A stretch of DNA of 53,538 nucleotides from the NCBI RefSeq assembly GCF_000338295.1, contig NZ_ANMO01000119.1, positions 1 to 53,538 on the forward strand. The letters run 5' to 3'. The notes beneath the pieces are model-generated. The model made no database searches. It was not told where the DNA came from and saw only the letters and a list, made by a program, of their open reading frames with translations. Positions 25,876-34,235 of the stretch are shown here, one piece after another. A program made the translations under genes and the position numbers. Every line of letters begins with the position of its first letter. Position 1 is the first letter of the stretch. This DNA is from Rhodopirellula europaea 6C. Its GTDB lineage: Bacteria; Planctomycetota; Planctomycetia; Pirellulales; Pirellulaceae.

Positions 25876-27198
25876 ATGAATCACATCGAAACTAGACTTC
25901 CGCTACCGATTCAACCCATTGATCGGTGGCTGCGTCCGTTTGCACGCTTCTTACACATCGAGGCGACCAGCGGGCTGGTGCTGATTTTGTGTACGGTGGT
26001 CGCCCTTGTCGCGGCGAACTCCTCTTGGGCGGAGAGCTATCTGGCGTTTTGGCACACCGATCTGACGATTGCCATCGGGGACATTGTCTTTCACCACTCC
26101 CTGCACCATGTCATCAATGACGGTTTGATGGCGGTGTTCTTCTTTGTGATCGGATTGGAAGTCAAACGGGAGCTTGCTCATGGTTCCCTTTCGGATTTGA
26201 AAGAAGCAACTCTGCCCATCGCCGCTGCGATCGGTGGAATGATTGTGCCGGCCACACTTTATCTTTCAATGCAGTACGGCCAACCTGGAATGCAAGGGTG
26301 GGGCATTCCGATGGCGACAGACATCGCATTTGTCGTTGGCTGTTTGGCGATCCTCGGTTCTCGCGTGCCACACAGCCTTCGGGTTCTCTTGCTATCGCTC
26401 GCCATTGTTGATGACATCGGTGCAATTCTGGTGATCGCAGTTGGCTACACCGAGTCGCTGGACGGCCGCTATTTGTTCCTCGCTGCGGCTGCCGTCGGCG
26501 TGGTGCATCTGCTTTCGCGAATTGGAGTGCGTCGCTTTCCGCCGTATGTAATCGTCGGAATTCTTGCTTGGATTGCTCTTCACGAATCCGGTATTCACGC
26601 GACTCTGATCGGCGTGATTCTCGGGCTGATGACGCCTGCCACACCCACATTGGTTCCCGAACGTTTTCGTGAGTACTTGCACGAGAAGGAGCACGAATTC
26701 CAACCCAAGAAGTGGCGTCGCCGGTTGCACCGCGCCGAGGTGGTTCGAGAAGTCCAGCAACTCACACGAGAAACGGTCTCGCCGCTGGAGTACTTGGAGT
26801 CATCGCTGCATCCATGGACCGCGTATGTGATCATGCCGGTCTTTGCGCTCGCGAATGCGGGAGTGTTGATTGAACCAGCAAACCTGGGCGACTCGGTTGC
26901 TATCGCGGTCGTGATCGGTTTGGTCGTCGGAAAACCACTCGGGATCGTGCTGTTGAGTTGGTTGGTGATTCGATTGGGCGTGGCACGTTTACCGAGCGGA
27001 CTGAACTGGCCCATTTTGATATCGGGTAGCTTTCTCGCTGGGATCGGATTTACGATGGCATTGTTCATCGACGGCTTGGCGTTCGGAGCCGATGGACTTG
27101 ATACAGCCAAGACGGGTGTATTGGTCGGGTCCGCCATCAGTGCGATCGCTGGAATGGGTCTGCTCTTGTGGACTCTGCCAAAGCCAATTCGCGAATGA
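25876..27198 (+). CDS. nhaA: Na+/H+ antiporter NhaA
   Basis: The 440-residue product has about 12 membrane segments and NhaA signatures: FFFVIGLEVKREL near residue 95, PMATDIAF near 143, the paired ion-binding aspartates in AIVDDIGAI near 176 and FTMALFIDGLAF near 395. It exports Na+ or Li+ in exchange for protons. It is about 50 residues longer than the Escherichia coli protein because of a basic cytoplasmic insert near 265-310 (EHEFQPKKWRRRLHR). A strong hairpin at 27235-27277 follows the stop. Confidence 0.95.
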   Translation: MNHIETRLPLPIQPIDRWLRPFARFLHIEATSGLVLILCTVVALVAANSSWAESYLAFWHTDLTIAIGDIVFHHSLHHVINDGLMAVFFFVIGLEVKRELAHGSLSDLKEATLPIAAAIGGMIVPATLYLSMQYGQPGMQGWGIPMATDIAFVVGCLAILGSRVPHSLRVLLLSLAIVDDIGAILVIAVGYTESLDGRYLFLAAAAVGVVHLLSRIGVRRFPPYVIVGILAWIALHESGIHATLIGVILGLMTPATPTLVPERFREYLHEKEHEFQPKKWRRRLHRAEVVREVQQLTRETVSPLEYLESSLHPWTAYVIMPVFALANAGVLIEPANLGDSVAIAVVIGLVVGKPLGIVLLSWLVIRLGVARLPSGLNWPILISGSFLAGIGFTMALFIDGLAFGADGLDTAKTGVLVGSAISAIAGMGLLLWTLPKPIRE

Positions 27199-27234
27199 AG
27201 GAAGTTGGCGTCTCGCAAAATGATTTGAAATGGC

Positions 27235-27277
27235 GGAACGCTGCGATCGCAGGATCAATCTGCGGTCGCAGCGTTCC
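27235..27277. terminator. Bidirectional hairpin between convergent genes
   Basis: An 18-base arm (27235-27252) pairs with 27260-27277 around the 7-base loop gatcaat, with a single G-T wobble. It sits 36 bp after the nhaA stop and 18 bp after the stop of the small leftward gene. A factor-independent or RNA-stabilising 3' structure for both is likely. No long T-run is present on the plus side. Confidence 0.7.
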
Positions 27278-27294
27278 TACCGAAGGTCAGAGAT

Positions 27295-27447
27295 TTAGAA
27301 TGTCAACGAACGAAGCAGGATCGCAACCAAGAACAACAGCAAGAGAACGGTTTGTCCAAACAGGTAAACCGTTGGTGACTCGCAATTGGGTGCAACCAAA
27401 CTCGTTTTGGTGACAACAATTTCTTCGTGGGGGTTTCGCATCAACAT
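27295..27447 (-). CDS. Small C-terminally anchored membrane protein
   Basis: The product is 50 residues: a polar N-terminal half (MLMRNPHEEIVVTKT) and a C-terminal hydrophobic helix (TVLLLLFLVAILL) ending LRSLTF, the layout of a tail-anchored protein. ATG 27447 is chosen because GGAA lies 8 bases before it; an in-frame ATG 27477 has no such signal. The gene ends just before the strong hairpin shared with nhaA, which supports real transcription. Family and function are unknown. Confidence 0.5.
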   Translation of the reverse strand: MLMRNPHEEIVVTKTSLVAPNCESPTVYLFGQTVLLLLFLVAILLRSLTF

Positions 27448-27675
27448 GGTTTCGATTCCAAGAATGAGAGAAGGCATTGCCCCGTCCGTGGTATCAACCT
27501 ATTTCATTGCAAGCGTGATGCCGTCGCCTGGTATTCTGTGATTTTGCTTGGAAACACCGTGTATTCGCGTCAGAATGCCCTGCTTGCGATTCACCGATCC
27601 TTCCAATGCGTCAATCAACGTTTCCTCGCGTCAACCTTTCGCGACGCTTCTCCCTCCTTTTGTCGAGGCAATCCT

Positions 27676-28272
27676 TTGAGGTCATTCATTCGCACGATCG
27701 CGTTTGCCGGCGCAATGACGCTGGGTTGGTTGCTGACTTCTGAGTTGGCAGTCAGTCAGACAAAGTCAATCGATGCTCCAGCGAAAAATGCGACGACGGT
27801 CCGCACGTCGGACGATGAGTCTTCGCGTGATCATCCGAAAACGACGCTGGTTGAAGCGAGAACCCGTGCGGCCATCCTGCATGAGACGTTGCACGGAACT
27901 CTCCAGGTCATGCACCGCGACTTCTTCCGCGAAGACGAAGGGCTCAGCATCCCGTCTCGTTCCTTGGAAGATGTTTTTGCGGAGCTCGAGAAGAGCCACG
28001 GGATTCAATTGCGATGGATCGCGGTCGATTTAAAAGCGATGAATGTCGACAATGAACCCGAGACAGGCTTTGAAGAGCGAGCGGTGAAATCGCTGAAGAC
28101 TGGCAAGCCGAGTTTCGATGAGACCGAGAAAGACGTCTACCGTTTCGCGGGAAGAATCCGATTGTCAGCGACCTGCCTCAGTTGCCACGCTTCGCGCCGA
28201 TCCAGCAATGACGATCGGGCGGCCGCTTTGGTGATCAGCATCCCGCTATCTCAGGATCCAAGTGATCCATGA
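27676..28272 (+). CDS. Exported DUF3365 (Tll0287-like) c-type haem protein
   Basis: The product is 198 residues from TTG 27676. GAGG stands 7 bases before this TTG, and it opens a proper signal peptide (MRSFIRTIAFAGAMTLGWLL); no ATG gives one. The mature protein has one haem-attachment motif, CLSCH, near residue 172. The SLEDVF and LRWIAVDLKAMN segments and the late CxxCH placement match DUF3365, single-haem PAS-like proteins such as cyanobacterial Tll0287 thought to sense redox or small ligands. It would be periplasmic. A 49-residue membrane ORF overlaps its stop by 4 bp, suggesting a partner or anchor. Confidence 0.75.
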   Translation: MRSFIRTIAFAGAMTLGWLLTSELAVSQTKSIDAPAKNATTVRTSDDESSRDHPKTTLVEARTRAAILHETLHGTLQVMHRDFFREDEGLSIPSRSLEDVFAELEKSHGIQLRWIAVDLKAMNVDNEPETGFEERAVKSLKTGKPSFDETEKDVYRFAGRIRLSATCLSCHASRRSSNDDRAAALVISIPLSQDPSDP

Positions 28273-28418
28273 TTGCTGAACGAATATCGAAGCTGAAAAC
28301 GCATTCAAATCTGGCATGGCTAATAGCGGCTGTTGCAACATCGGTCGTGATGCCAGGTGTTGAGATCGATCGGCTGAACTTACTCGCCGGAAGTGTCAAG
28401 TCACTCAAGCAGAGCTGA
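28269..28418 (+). CDS. 49-residue membrane peptide coupled to the haem protein
   Basis: The ATG at 28269 overlaps the stop of the DUF3365 gene (ATGA), the classic mark of translational coupling. The product begins with a basic amphipathic stretch (MIAERISKLKTH), has one hydrophobic helix (LAWLIAAVATSVVM, residues 16-29), and ends in a short polar tail. Its final 14 bp overlap the 3' end of the convergent transglutaminase gene. Family unknown. It could anchor the haem protein or pass its signal to the membrane; that is inference from coupling. Confidence 0.5.
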   Translation: MIAERISKLKTHSNLAWLIAAVATSVVMPGVEIDRLNLLAGSVKSLKQS

Positions 28419-29247
28419 CTCCGGTTTGCACATTGTCAGGACTCAACCTTTCGTCCGTCGGGTTTGCATCCGTTGCCCACACGCCCATTCCCGTGCAATC
28501 GACTTCACCGCGGATGGTCGCGAAAGCCACGTCGGCGGCATCACGTCCGGTGCCGATTCGAACCAAGCCACCGACTGGTGCCAACCGAGTGGCATCAAAG
28601 AGGAACCAACGTCCGTCCAAGTAGGCTTCCATGAAACCGTGGAAGTCCGGCGGGACCAGATTGACCGCGTACCCGGACACGTATCGGGCAGGGATTCCCA
28701 ACGCACGACACAAGCTGATAGCGACGTGCGCATAGTCTCGGCACACGCCCGCACGTTGCAACAAGACATCGCAAGCGGTCGTCGTGGAATTAGTGCTGCC
28801 GGGGATGTAGGCAAGTTGCTCGAACGTCCAATTGCAAATCGCTGTGACGCGTGAATATCCGGGAACGAGGTGTCCGAACTCGTCAATCGCAAAACGATAG
28901 AGCTTGTCCGATTCGCAATATCGGCTCGGGTTGAGATACGAAAGAATGTCGCCGGGCAGCTTTTCGTAATCGGTTTCCATCAAGTCATTCGAGTCGACGG
29001 ATTCCGTCTGCAGGCCCACGGTCGCCGCGTAGCGAATCTGCAGTTCTCCCGGAGGAGCGTTCAATCGAACGACCCGGTTGCCGAGTGGGCTGACGTCACA
29101 TTCTTCGACCGGTGAAAACGGCAGCACCTCGAGCGACTCTGAAGTCACGATTTGGTGCGGATTTTTGGCGACAGAACAGTTCAAAAGGAAGATCGAGGGC
29201 GACTTCACGAGGTAGTTCAGTTGGCACCCGACATGGACGGTGTTCAT
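28405..29247 (-). CDS. Transglutaminase-like cysteine protease-fold protein
   Basis: The product is 280 residues without a signal peptide. An N-terminal beta-rich region (about 1-115) precedes a transglutaminase core whose triad is visible: Cys169 in RAGVCRDYAHV, His203 in DFHGFMEAYL and Asp218 in LFDATRL. This arrangement (Bacterial_Transglu_N plus Transglut_core) is common in bacterial proteins thought to act as peptidases or amidases. It is often found near ATP-grasp/alpha-E genes, which are absent here. Substrate unknown. Confidence 0.82.
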   Translation of the reverse strand: MNTVHVGCQLNYLVKSPSIFLLNCSVAKNPHQIVTSESLEVLPFSPVEECDVSPLGNRVVRLNAPPGELQIRYAATVGLQTESVDSNDLMETDYEKLPGDILSYLNPSRYCESDKLYRFAIDEFGHLVPGYSRVTAICNWTFEQLAYIPGSTNSTTTACDVLLQRAGVCRDYAHVAISLCRALGIPARYVSGYAVNLVPPDFHGFMEAYLDGRWFLFDATRLAPVGGLVRIGTGRDAADVAFATIRGEVDCTGMGVWATDANPTDERLSPDNVQTGVSSA

Positions 29248-29602
29248 TTCAGATCTTCGACGACGTTGAGAGACATGCGGAATCGCCTTCTATCGTACGA
29301 GGTGGACGAGACCGGCGAAGGAAGAATCCACCGCAGATTTTTGGGATTCGCCCAGGCGGATGGTGTCAATCGATCGCAAGGGGCCAGTCCAGTTCAGCCT
29401 GACTCACCGATGACGGTTTTGAGCGCACTAGCGAACCCCGATGCCACGAGGTTTTTCTCGCGACTTGGTCGTCGAATGGCGGTCCGGCCATTCAAACATG
29501 CATTTTCCAGACACAACCGCAGTGGTTCACGCCCCGAAGGAACATGTTTCCTCTGATTTCCAGATCCCATTTGGACCGAGTGGTCAAAACTGAGGCAAGA
29601 CG
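29248..29602. other. Divergent intergenic region
   Basis: These 355 bp lie between the leftward transglutaminase gene and the rightward carboxymuconolactone-decarboxylase-like gene. Frames within them are out of phase with any motif. A good ribosome-binding site (TGAGGC, 7-8 bases before ATG 29603) marks the right end. No operator or promoter is confidently seen. Confidence 0.4.
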
Positions 29603-30160
29603 ATGACTGATTTTCAAACACACACGATCGAATCCGCTCCTGAAGCCAGCAAACCACAACTGGAACACAGCCAGAAGACATACGGATTTGTTCCGAATCT
29701 GCACGCCGCGATGGCGGAGTCGCCTGCGTTGTTGGAAGCCTATCGAACGATCGCGGGGATCTTTGATACGAAGACCAATCTGAATGCGACTGAGCGTCAG
29801 ATCATCGCGATGACCAACAACCGGCTGAATGGATGCGAATACTGCATGGCCGCTCACACGTCGATCATGCAGTCGCTCAAGGTACCGGTCGACGTGATCG
29901 AGTCCTTGCGAACGGGCACACCGATCGCCGATCCAAAGCTCGAAGCACTTCGCGTCTTCGCTGAAAAGGTCAACGTCCAACGTGGTTGGATGGAAGACGG
30001 AGACATCGAAGCGCTGTTGGCGGCGGGCTACACAAACGCAACCGTTTTCGAGGTGATCGTGGGGACGGCCTACAAGGTGCTCTCGAACTACACCAATCAC
30101 ATCGCGGAAACGCCACTTGATGATGCCTTTTCAAAAAACGAATGGCACGCCGAAGCGTAG
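29603..30160 (+). CDS. Carboxymuconolactone-decarboxylase / AhpD-like protein
   Basis: The 185-residue alpha-helical product carries the CxxC redox motif in GCEYCMAAHTSIM near residue 77, with the His three residues after the second Cys, as in AhpD-like alkylhydroperoxidases. The KTYGFVPNLHAAMAESPALL start is that of the uncharacterised peroxidase-related group. These proteins reduce hydroperoxides or related electrophiles in the cytoplasm. GAGG precedes the ATG. An SDR gene follows in the same direction after 97 bp, a plausible oxidative-stress pair. Confidence 0.83.
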   Translation: MTDFQTHTIESAPEASKPQLEHSQKTYGFVPNLHAAMAESPALLEAYRTIAGIFDTKTNLNATERQIIAMTNNRLNGCEYCMAAHTSIMQSLKVPVDVIESLRTGTPIADPKLEALRVFAEKVNVQRGWMEDGDIEALLAAGYTNATVFEVIVGTAYKVLSNYTNHIAETPLDDAFSKNEWHAEA

Positions 30161-30257
30161 TTTGTGCGGTTGCTCAGCAGACGGAAGATGAAACGCAAAC
30201 AAGGCTGGCGCTATCAAGTGCCGCCGATCAAGCAAACTTGATAAAACAAACACGGAA

Positions 30258-31020
30258 ATGGGTTTCGAGATGAATTTTGAAGTGAAAGACAAAGTCGTGC
30301 TGGTCACCGGAGCGAACCGCGGCATCGGCAAAGTGATTTTGGAAGAGGCCTTGAAACGCGGTGCGTCCAAAGTGTACGCCGCGGTCCGCAACACCGACTC
30401 AGCCGATGACCTTGTGAACGAACACGGCGACCGAGTTGTCCCAGTCCGAGTGGACTTGGAGGATCCGGCATCCATCACCTCCGCCGCGAAAGTTGCAACC
30501 GACGTGGACCTCGTCATCAACAACGCTGGCGTCTTGAAGGTCAAGAATGCGTTGGATGACGACGCGATTGAAGCGTTGCAATTTGAAATGAACGTGAATG
30601 TCTACGGTCTGATTCGTATGGTGCAAGCGTTTGCTCCCGTGTTGAAAGCAAACGGCGGAGGCGCGATCGCTCAACTGAACAGTGTGGCGTCGGTCAAAAC
30701 GTTCGGAGACCTCACCACCTACTGCGCGTCGAAATCAGCCAGCTATTCAGTTACACAAGGGTTGCGTGAAACTTTGCGTGACCAAGGCACACAGGTGGTC
30801 AGTGTGCATCCAGGTCCGATCGCGACCGACATGGGCAAAAAACGCTGGCTTCGAAGACATCGCCGCCTCGCCGGAATTGGTCGCCACGGCAATCTTTGAT
30901 GCACTCGCGGAAGGACGCTTCCATGCTTGGCCCGATCCGATGGCACAACAAATCGGGGAAGCCTACCAAAGCTTTGCCGAAAAAGTCGTGGAAGCAGATA
31001 TGCAAGAGGGCGTGGCTTGA
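30258..31020 (+). pseudogene. Short-chain dehydrogenase/reductase with a frameshift in an A6 run
   Basis: The first frame encodes an SDR with the cofactor motif [16 protein letters not shown], a catalytic Ser region (AQLNSVAS) and YCASK (YxxxK). It reads normally to [10 protein letters not shown], then runs off into basic sequence ending at 30899. The expected continuation, [19 protein letters not shown], is in the next frame and runs to 31020. The switch falls at the homopolymer in ggcaaaaaacgc (30837-30848); removing one A restores one ORF of about 253 codons. Only the substrate-side C-terminal part is lost, so the truncated product would probably be inactive. Sequencing error or transcript slippage are alternatives. 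Confidence 0.75.
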
Positions 31021-31054
31021 GCCACGTCCATTTGTCACTTGATGTCAGCAACTC

Positions 31055-31077
31055 GGGCATGCTTCATTCGCATGCCC
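31055..31077. terminator. Hairpin between convergent genes
   Basis: gggcatgc (31055-31062) pairs perfectly with gcatgccc (31070-31077) around a 7-base loop. It stands between the stop of the SDR gene (31020) and that of the leftward sigma/EF-hand ORF (31084). It probably ends both transcripts, though no T-run follows. Confidence 0.5.
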
Positions 31078-31083
31078 TGTAGC

Positions 31084-31905
31084 TCACTTCCTGCGTGAGG
31101 CATCAAGCTCATCTGGTTGGATCTCGCCGTCGCCGCTCGTGTCGATTTTTTGAAACATCCGCTCCGCATTCGAGATCGCTTCCTTCTTCGAAACGATCCC
31201 GTCATTGTCGCGATCAATCTCTTTGGCGTGTCCCTTCAGAAATCCCGCCATTGCACTACGCGAACCGCCACGGCCAGAAAGTTCTGACTGCGTGAGTTGT
31301 CCATCGTCGTCGGTATCATAGCCAGCGAACGCTTTGCTCGCTCCTGCGTCGCGACGTCCTTCACCACCGCCCCGCTGTTGTGGCGTGTAGTGTTCTGTTT
31401 CAGTTTCTTGAGGAGTCACGAACTGGAACGTCGCCGCGGCGTGATAGTGACACTTGTCATCAGGACCTTTGTGCCTGTCAAAGTAGCGGCCCCGGATGAC
31501 ATCCATTTGGTGAGCGGGTAGTGCATCAACACATTCATGTAGAGCGGCAAGTATGTCGTCCCACGTGTCGCCCGCCAGCATATTGATCGCTTCAAAGTGG
31601 CGATCATCGACTGACAGCACCGATTCCTGCATCTCCAACGGGATGGTTTTCTGCTTTCGGTAGTGGGCCATCACAATGCGAGAAGCAATCCCACGAAGCC
31701 ATGGGCCAAATGGACGCTCTAGATCGCACTCATCCAACTTTTGCCAAGCCACAATCATCGATTCCTGGAACAGGTCATCGATGATCGCTTCATCGCGAAA
31801 CAGGCTGCGCAGATAGACCATCAGCATCCGCGAATTTTCGCGGGCCAGGATCTCAAACGCCAATCGTGTTTTCTGCTCTGTCAGTAACCGTTCGGTGAAG
31901 TGCAT
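31084..31905 (-). CDS. Chimeric ECF sigma factor fused to YHYH/EF-hand sequence, 5' end replaced by IS66
   Basis: The present ORF is 273 residues from ATG 31905. Residues 10-142 are an ECF sigma factor of the planctomycete type: region 2 (LRSLFRDEAIIDDLFQESMI, WLRGIASRIVMAHYRK) and the start of region 4 (ALPAHQMDVIRGRYFD). The helix-turn-helix of region 4 is then missing. From about residue 145 the sequence changes to KCHYHAAATF and EHYTPQQRGGG, like exported YHYH-domain proteins. Three EF-hand loops follow, near 197, 231 and 255 (DTDDDGQLTQSEL, DRDNDGIVSKKEA, DTSGDGEIQPDEL). The first five or so residues are encoded by the IS66 terminal repeat. It probably cannot recognise a -35 element and may be a relic. 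Confidence 0.75.
   Translation of the reverse strand: MHFTERLLTEQKTRLAFEILARENSRMLMVYLRSLFRDEAIIDDLFQESMIVAWQKLDECDLERPFGPWLRGIASRIVMAHYRKQKTIPLEMQESVLSVDDRHFEAINMLAGDTWDDILAALHECVDALPAHQMDVIRGRYFDRHKGPDDKCHYHAAATFQFVTPQETETEHYTPQQRGGGEGRRDAGASKAFAGYDTDDDGQLTQSELSGRGGSRSAMAGFLKGHAKEIDRDNDGIVSKKEAISNAERMFQKIDTSGDGEIQPDELDASRRK
31876..31883. repeat. Left target-site duplication of IS66 element
   Basis: CTCTGTCA flanks the left terminal repeat and is repeated exactly at 34253-34260. Eight base pairs is the duplication length expected for the IS66 family. Confidence 0.92.
31884..31900 (+). repeat. IS66 left terminal inverted repeat
   Basis: gtaaccgttcggtgaag; identical to the reverse complement of 34236-34252. 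Read leftward it also encodes residues FTERLL of the sigma ORF. Confidence 0.92.
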
Positions 31906-31964
31906 CTTGCATGGTGGTTTAGCTTGGGTGGATTGATTTTGTTTCGCTTCAGAAAGGTGATTCG

Positions 31965-32267
31965 ATGGCCGCGAGTTTTGGGCGTGATTTTTGGGAAGAG
32001 GCTTTTGATCGGTTCGAGCGGTCAGGCTTGACGGTGGCGGAGTTCTGCGAAGTCGAGGGTTGCTCCGTGCCAACTTTCTACGCTTGGCGGAAGAGGATTG
32101 GGGCCCAGGGCCAGCCGAAGTTCACCGAGCTCGTTGTCGAGCGTGCAGCTGAATCAAGTTCCATTGAGATCGAACTGTCCGGTGGCGAGCGTCTTCGGTT
32201 GACCGGCGTTGTAGATGCGGACAACCTTCAAACCGTGCTGCGATGCCTGGAACAGGCGTCATGCTGA
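31965..32267 (+). CDS. tnpA: IS66 accessory protein TnpA
   Basis: The 100-residue product opens with a helix-turn-helix (SGLTVAEFCEVEGCSVPTFY, then AWRKRIG) typical of IS66 OrfA, which binds DNA. The C-terminal half is a small beta-rich region (SIEIELSGGERLRL). The end overlaps tnpB by 7 bp. All three IS66 proteins are thought to be needed for transposition. Confidence 0.88.
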   Translation: MAASFGRDFWEEAFDRFERSGLTVAEFCEVEGCSVPTFYAWRKRIGAQGQPKFTELVVERAAESSSIEIELSGGERLRLTGVVDADNLQTVLRCLEQASC

Positions 32268-32614
32268 GTATTGCCGCAAACACTCGGATCTTCGTTTGCA
32301 GTGAGCCGACTGATATGCGGAAGAGCTTCGATGGGCTCTGCGGACTGGTCACCGACTCGTTGGGCCAAGATCCGCTTTCGGGAGCCCTCTTCCTGTTTGC
32401 CAATCGTCGGCGTGACCGCATCAAGCTGTTGGTTTGGGACGGCGACGGATACGCACTTTGGTACAAGCGACTCGAAGCAGGCACGTTTCAAATCCCACAA
32501 GCCAAAGCACTGCAGTCGAGCGTCATCATCTCGCAAGGTGAACTGGCGATGCTGCTCGATGGCATCGACCTGACATCGGTCAAGCGACGGAAGCGATACA
32601 AACGGGCTGCGTGA
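32261..32614 (+). CDS. tnpB: IS66 Orf2-like protein TnpB
   Basis: The 117-residue product starts at ATG 32261 within the tnpA end (ATGCTGA). It has the hallmark TDMRKSFDGLCGLV followed by ALFLFANRRRDRIKLLVWD and GYALWYKRLEAG, the conserved core of IS66 Orf2 proteins, whose biochemical role is unknown. An upstream in-frame ATG (32243) lies inside tnpA and is less likely. Confidence 0.92.
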   Translation: MLSIAANTRIFVCSEPTDMRKSFDGLCGLVTDSLGQDPLSGALFLFANRRRDRIKLLVWDGDGYALWYKRLEAGTFQIPQAKALQSSVIISQGELAMLLDGIDLTSVKRRKRYKRAA

Positions 32615-32694
32615 TTGGAGATCCGCCATCGAGGTGAAATGGCAATTCGTTATAATGTCATCGTTCACTTCATTCTCTCGTCAGCGCCGAAACC

Positions 32695-34230
32695 ATGACG
32701 GACATGGACGTCGAATCGCTTCCCGATGACGCAGCTCAGCTGAAGTCAATGATGAAGCAATTGATCCGTGAACATCAACTCGACAAAGAACAGCTCGAGC
32801 ATCGCTTGGCGATGCTACTGCGAAGTAAGTATGGTCCTCGCAGCGAGAAGCTTGATCCTGACCAGTTGAAACTCTTTGACCTCGGTCGTGAGGATGTGGA
32901 CGAGACCGGCGACGAACCGGCCGAAGAAGATGACAAACCAAGACCACCACGTCTTGGTCACGGGCGCCGTCGACTTCCCGCCGATTTACCTCGCACTCGC
33001 GTGGAGCATGAGCTTCCCGAAGGCGATCAGCAGTGCCCCTGCTGTGGAAAAACCCGAAAGCGGATTGGCTGGGAGACCAGCGAACAGGTCGAATACGAAC
33101 CGGCGAAGCTCTATGTCATCGAGCACGCTCGGGCCAAGTATGCCTGTGGCGATTGCGAAGAGAACGTCGTGACTACTCCCAAGCCGGCTCAGCCAATCGA
33201 CAAAGGCCTGGCCGCCCCGGGACTGTTGGCGGCGATCGCGGTGGGCAAGTACGGCGATCACTTGCCACTGTACCGAATGGAAGAAATCCTCGGCCGCAGT
33301 GGCTTGTCGGTCTCGCGGAGCACGCAGTGCGATTGGATGCGTCGGATCGCTGAGCTGGTCAATCCAGTCGTGTCACGGATGAAGTCGGAGATTCTGGCCA
33401 GCCGTGTGATCTGGACCGATGACACGACCGTTCCGGTGCTCGATCCGACTCAAAGCAAAACCAAAACAGGCCGAATGTGGGTCTACATTGGCGATCTTCG
33501 CCATCGTTATGCGGTGTTCGATTACACGCCGGATCGGAAAGGGGCTAGGCCGCGAGAGTTCTTGGGTGAGTACTCCGGTTACCTGCAAGCCGACGCGTAC
33601 TCGGGCTACGACCAACTGTGCGATCATGGCAACATGACCGAGGTGGCTTGCTGGGCACACGCACGTCGCAAGTTCCACGAAGCGAAAGACTCGGCGCGGG
33701 TCGGTGCTACGCACGCGCTCAACCTGATTGGTCAGCTGTATGGTCTCGAACGCAAGGCTTCCAAGCTGGATGCTGCGGCGCGACGGCAGCTTCGTCAAAA
33801 ACATGCGGTGGGAAAGTTGGAGGCGTTTGCATCATGGCTGGATCAACAGTCGGTCGAAATCTTGCCCAAGAGCCCGCTTGGCAAGGCGATCAACTACGCT
33901 CGTAATCAATGGACGGCGTTGTGTCGTTACACCGAAGACGGAGAGCTATCGATCGACAACAACTTGTCCGAGCGAACGATTCGATGTGTTGCGATCGGTC
34001 GTAAGAACTGGATGTTTGCCGGGAGCGACCGAGGTGGACAAACCGCCGCGACGCTAATGAGCTTGATCGCGACTTGCAAGCTGCTTGGTGTGGATCCCTA
34101 TCGGTACCTTCGTGTTCTGCTGACAGAACTGCCACGTCGCCAAACCGACCACCTGGAAGAATTCCTTCCCGACCGCTGGCTGCAAGCTCACCCCGAAGCA
34201 AAACTCACCGACCACGGCAAGCAGAAATAA
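32695..34230 (+). CDS. tnpC: IS66 transposase TnpC
   Basis: The product is 511 residues, full length for the family. A leucine-zipper-like start (about 15-45) is followed by a zinc-binding segment (CPCCGKTRKR near 114, with a second Cys pair at YACGDCEEN). The DDE catalytic core has WTDDTTVPVL near 240, ADAYSGYD near 299 and the Glu in DNNLSERTIR near 424. The C-terminal block LLGVDPYRYLRVLLTELP closes it. It cuts and joins the element ends. The gene is separated from tnpB by 80 bp. Confidence 0.95.
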   Translation: MTDMDVESLPDDAAQLKSMMKQLIREHQLDKEQLEHRLAMLLRSKYGPRSEKLDPDQLKLFDLGREDVDETGDEPAEEDDKPRPPRLGHGRRRLPADLPRTRVEHELPEGDQQCPCCGKTRKRIGWETSEQVEYEPAKLYVIEHARAKYACGDCEENVVTTPKPAQPIDKGLAAPGLLAAIAVGKYGDHLPLYRMEEILGRSGLSVSRSTQCDWMRRIAELVNPVVSRMKSEILASRVIWTDDTTVPVLDPTQSKTKTGRMWVYIGDLRHRYAVFDYTPDRKGARPREFLGEYSGYLQADAYSGYDQLCDHGNMTEVACWAHARRKFHEAKDSARVGATHALNLIGQLYGLERKASKLDAAARRQLRQKHAVGKLEAFASWLDQQSVEILPKSPLGKAINYARNQWTALCRYTEDGELSIDNNLSERTIRCVAIGRKNWMFAGSDRGGQTAATLMSLIATCKLLGVDPYRYLRVLLTELPRRQTDHLEEFLPDRWLQAHPEAKLTDHGKQK

Positions 34231-34235
34231 CACCG

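Noticed and set aside
30836-30849. Programmed -1 frameshifting at the A-run in the SDR gene
   Set aside because: The shift needed is +1 relative to the reading phase and the heptamer phase is wrong for the A-AAA-AAC class; a simple indel fits better.
31035-31217. 60-codon minus-strand frame inside the sigma/EF-hand ORF region
   Set aside because: It is out of phase with the EF-hand coding frame, which has the recognisable motifs, and is a shadow.
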